A DNA stretch of 10,228 bases, from positions 1 through 10,228 of the forward strand of contig NW_014012680.1 of the NCBI RefSeq assembly GCF_000611645.1, in the 5' to 3' direction. The notes beneath the pieces are model-generated. The model saw nothing but the letters and a program-made list of their open reading frames with translations, was not told the DNA's origin and made no database searches. Of the stretch, positions 8,057-10,228 are shown piece after piece (position 1 is the stretch's first letter; the number at the start of each line of letters is the position of its first letter). This stretch comes from Monoraphidium neglectum. Taxonomy: Eukaryota > Chlorophyta > Chlorophyceae > Sphaeropleales > Selenastraceae. The position numbers and the translations under genes are program-made.

Positions 8057-8945
8057 GCGCGCGCACACACACGCCGCCGCCGCCGCCGCCGCCGCCGCAG
8101 CAGCAGCAGCAGCAGCAGCAGCGCGCACAGGCTCAAAGCGGCTGGGATGCTCACACAGGGCACGAGTAGAGCGCCTGCAGCGCGGCCTGCCGCTGCTCCG
8201 GGGTCTTCGGCTGCTCAGTCACGGCCGCCTGCAGGCCGACTGCCGAGAAGGTGTCCGGGGCGACCCAGCGGCAGGTCTGCGGATTCCAAGCAAGGCAGCG
8301 ACAGCTCATTATTAGACCATGCAAGCGAAAGGTCCTGTGCATGGATGGGGGGCATGCGTACAGCCTGGTACAGACGCCCCAACCCCATGCAGAGCTGCCG
8401 TTGCTGCCTGCAGTTGGATCAGAGCCAGCAGCAGGCCGCCCGCCCCGCCCAGACCCCCAGAAAAATAAGAGTGCTGGCAGCCCGCGACGCGCGGCGCCGC
8501 CGCACCATGCAGTCGATGCACGAGGCGTCAACGAAAAAGTCCCCGTCCACGTTCTCAGGGCGCGGCGCCCGCTTCTGCTCAGGCGTGTACTGAGTTCGAG
8601 GGCGGGGGGCGGCGATGCAGGGGGCAGCACCAAACATGCGATCTTCAGAGGCGGATGTTCAACAGCAGGCACCGGTCGTTGGTTTGGGGAGTACTGACTA
8701 CCTGCCGCCCCTCTGCTCTCCTGCCTGGTCAGCGACTGGGCTGGGCCCTCGTCAGGCAGAGCGGTTTGCTGCTCATGGCGGCGGCTGGTGAGCCTCACCT
8801 TCTCTTTTTCTGCCCAGAGGACGCGCCTCTCGGCAAAAGTGATGCTGCGCGGCTCCGCAGACGCTGCAGCGCGCACGACCACAACGGACCGCCGCGCATG
8901 CGCAAAGCTTGGCAAAGAGCGCAGCCCCGTCCTGGTCATCATCAT
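5952..8945 (-). CDS. Plastid-type ferredoxin/metallo-beta-lactamase fusion protein (At4g33540-like), complete
   Basis: Eight minus-strand exons: 8945-8799, 8589-8506, 8276-8155, 7851-7591, 7239-7017, 6716-6630, 6380-6339, 6083-5952 (TGA), coding 365 residues. All phases agree. The ATG at 8945 is the first after an in-frame TAG (8969-8967). Residues 1-26 are basic and Ser/Ala/Val-rich, ending VRA|A, a chloroplast cleavage-like site. Residues 59-117 form a [4Fe-4S] ferredoxin-like domain: RPENVDGDFFVDASCIDC with CxxCxxC at Cys73, 76, 79, and CP at Cys116. A metallo-beta-lactamase domain follows: THKDDVADH (His204, Asp210, His211), PGHTEHH (His266), SGDH (Asp285) and LPGHG (His336), so all metal-ligand motifs are present. 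Length and order match the plant family. It is probably a stromal metallohydrolase with an electron-transfer or sensing cluster; the substrate is not known. Confidence 0.93.
6115..6140 (+). other. Potential G-quadruplex motif in intron 7 (template strand)
   Basis: Four G runs of 3, 5, 7 and 6 bases are separated by loops of 1, 1 and 3 bases. On the coding strand this is the C-rich pyrimidine tract upstream of the acceptor cttag that ends at 6084, so its simplest role is as part of the polypyrimidine tract. Confidence 0.6.
7852..8154 (-). other. Intron 3 of ferredoxin-hydrolase gene, carrying a compound microsatellite
   Basis: The donor gtgagc at 8154 and acceptor gcgcag ending at 7852 join CCT GT|C TTC in phase 2, giving CPVFSIHV, the expected continuation after the fourth cluster Cys. 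About 40% of the intron is simple repeat. The other six introns are 8590-8798, 8277-8505, 7240-7590, 6717-7016, 6381-6629 and 6084-6338, with donors gtgagg, gtgcgg, gtgagg, gtgcgg, gtgatt and gtgcgt. Confidence 0.88.
8001..8122 (+). repeat. Compound microsatellite: (AC)27, GC/AC link, (GCC)8, (GCA)8
   Basis: On the plus strand an AC run fills 8001-8055, then a mixed GC/AC link to 8072, then eight GCC (8073-8096) and eight GCA (8097-8120). On the coding (minus) strand it reads (TGC)8, (GGC)8, then a long GT run, beginning about 30 bases after the intron 3 donor. All lies inside the intron. Confidence 0.95.
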
Positions 8946-10228
8946 GGCTGTTGCGGCTGCTTGCTGCTATGGGAACAATGAGCGAGTCTACCAATACTTC
9001 CAAGTCGTGACCGAAGGCAGGCACCTGATCGAGTTGGGATCGAAGTGTCAGCTTTACTTGAATGAAGATCTTGCATGGAATCAGTGGCGACTATAAGAAT
9101 TTCACACGTGCTATATCACGGTCGCGTCGTCACCTGACGCACTTCGTAAATGCTTCAAAATCTCACACAACGACCTTGCGAGCTGCAATATTCCATGCCT
9201 CAAGGCCGTAATATAGAAGATGAGAACCCATTCGGTGCAGGTGAGGCGAGCAATCAGCAGCAGCCAGGGGACCTGAGGGTGCTGCTGCGCCGCCCTCGCG
9301 GCTGGTCAAGCCTGCAACCTGCCGGAAGGCAGGCAGCGGCTCAATGCACCGTGCTTGTTTGTGGAGCGGGCTGATTGGGTGATGGTCTGAACCAACCCTT
9401 TACTGACCACTGATTGCCCAGATGGATCCGTGGATGCATTCTGGCACGCACCTGATGGGTTGACACACAATTAGGACCCGGCTGCGGTGTCCCCCCCCAA
9501 CACACTCTTGTGCTGGGATGCAAACAGCGTTGTTGAGCGGCTTTACTCGTTGGTTTTGATGCGCGTGCGTATTGTACAGGCAGTACTGTGCGCTGTGGCA
9601 CACAGGCAGGCCTCCTTTGACCAGACGGTTCCTGATTGGCTTCTGAAGGAATCAATGATCGCAAGTACAGCACAAGCAAATCAAAAAGGATTGGACCAAT
9701 TGAACAGGCCCCAAGTTGAATGCAAGGGGCGGGTGGTACTGCCAGCACGTCAGTGCCTCCCAACCTGCCATATGCTGGAGCAAAGGAAGCATCCTGCTTC
9801 GAGCCAAAACGATTCAGCGGTTCGCGTCGATGCGTCGGCCGAAGGCCGCTGCAGCAGTGCAGGAGCTTTTGCTGGGGGCCACACCCTGCACAGCGCACGG
9901 CCACCGGGGTCGAGCGCGGGATATGAGTCGCGCAGGCAGGGGGCCTGCGTGCATGCGCACACATACGTGCCAGCCTACGGGGTGGTCGGTTCAAGGTGGG
10001 TCGAGATAGGGTTGCTAAGCAGGCTGGCGGCTGCCTGTTCAAGGGCGGGCGGCAGGCGGCGCGCGCGCGCGTCGGGGCCGCCTGTTGCAGCGGCCGCGGC
10101 CGCGCGTGCGCGGTACGCCGTGCGCGCCCTGGGGGCATGTCGCAGCCCCTGGTCCTCTCCTATGTTCGGTCGCTCTCTCGCGCGCTGTTCGCTCGCTTTG
10201 GCGACAGCCCCCCCCCCCCCCCCCCCCC
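8946..10228. other. Upstream flank of ferredoxin-hydrolase gene to window end; no gene recognised
   Basis: This 1.28-kb stretch should hold the promoter and 5' UTR of the minus-strand gene starting at 8945, but no clear TATA box or known element could be assigned. A minus-strand frame is open from 10138 to 9341, but its Arg/Pro/Ala-rich product resembles no family and is typical of chance frames in GC-rich DNA. A very CG-rich patch with alternating CG lies at about 10050-10125. Confidence 0.5.
10208..10228 (+). repeat. Terminal run of 21 C at window end
   Basis: The sequence ends in an unbroken poly-C tract. Such tracts commonly mark where a short-read or polishing assembly stopped, so this is probably a contig end and the true length is unknown. 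Confidence 0.9.

Noticed and set aside
8073..8120. Poly-Ala or poly-Gln stretches from the GCC/GCA repeats as protein
   Set aside because: The splice junctions at 8154 and 7852 place the whole repeat in an intron; joining the flanks restores the family sequence.
10050..10125. CG-alternating patch as a CpG island promoter
   Set aside because: Green algal promoters are not defined by CpG islands, and no gene start is visible next to it.

Overview
The window looks like nuclear DNA of a unicellular green alga (core chlorophyte, Chlamydomonas/Sphaeropleales-like). It is GC-rich. Its genes are split by many introns of about 200-480 bp, and almost every donor begins GTG. TGTAA motifs, the usual chlorophyte poly(A) signal, lie downstream of the genes. 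One protein has a chloroplast transit-like N-terminus, and every recognised family is known from green algae or plants. No bacterial operon, viral gene, CRISPR array, rRNA, tRNA or intact transposon was recognised.

Layout. (1) 200-1428, plus strand: the 3' part of a bestrophin-family anion/bicarbonate channel gene, cut off at its 5' side by the window edge. Two exons are visible, joined across a 481-bp intron that holds a CA microsatellite. (2) 1429-2893: the space between two convergent genes, with TGTAA signals on both strands. (3) 2894-4675, minus strand: a four-exon gene for a bacterial-type PH domain protein. It has an N-myristoylation-type start, a cysteine cluster and two SHOCT-like C-terminal hairpins. 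(4) 4676-5951: no recognised gene; the 3' flank of gene 3 and the upstream region of gene 2. (5) 5952-8945, minus strand: a complete eight-exon gene for a 365-residue, probably plastid-targeted protein that fuses a [4Fe-4S] ferredoxin-like domain to a metallo-beta-lactamase hydrolase. It matches the plant family that includes Arabidopsis At4g33540. (6) 8946-10228: no recognised gene, ending in a run of 21 C, probably a contig end.

The three genes do not form an obvious pathway. The bestrophin and the ferredoxin-hydrolase both suggest chloroplast biology; the PH/SHOCT protein looks like a peripheral membrane protein. Splice models were read by eye: in all but one intron, donor phase and acceptor phase agree and the joined protein matches the family. 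The exception is the second intron of the PH/SHOCT gene.
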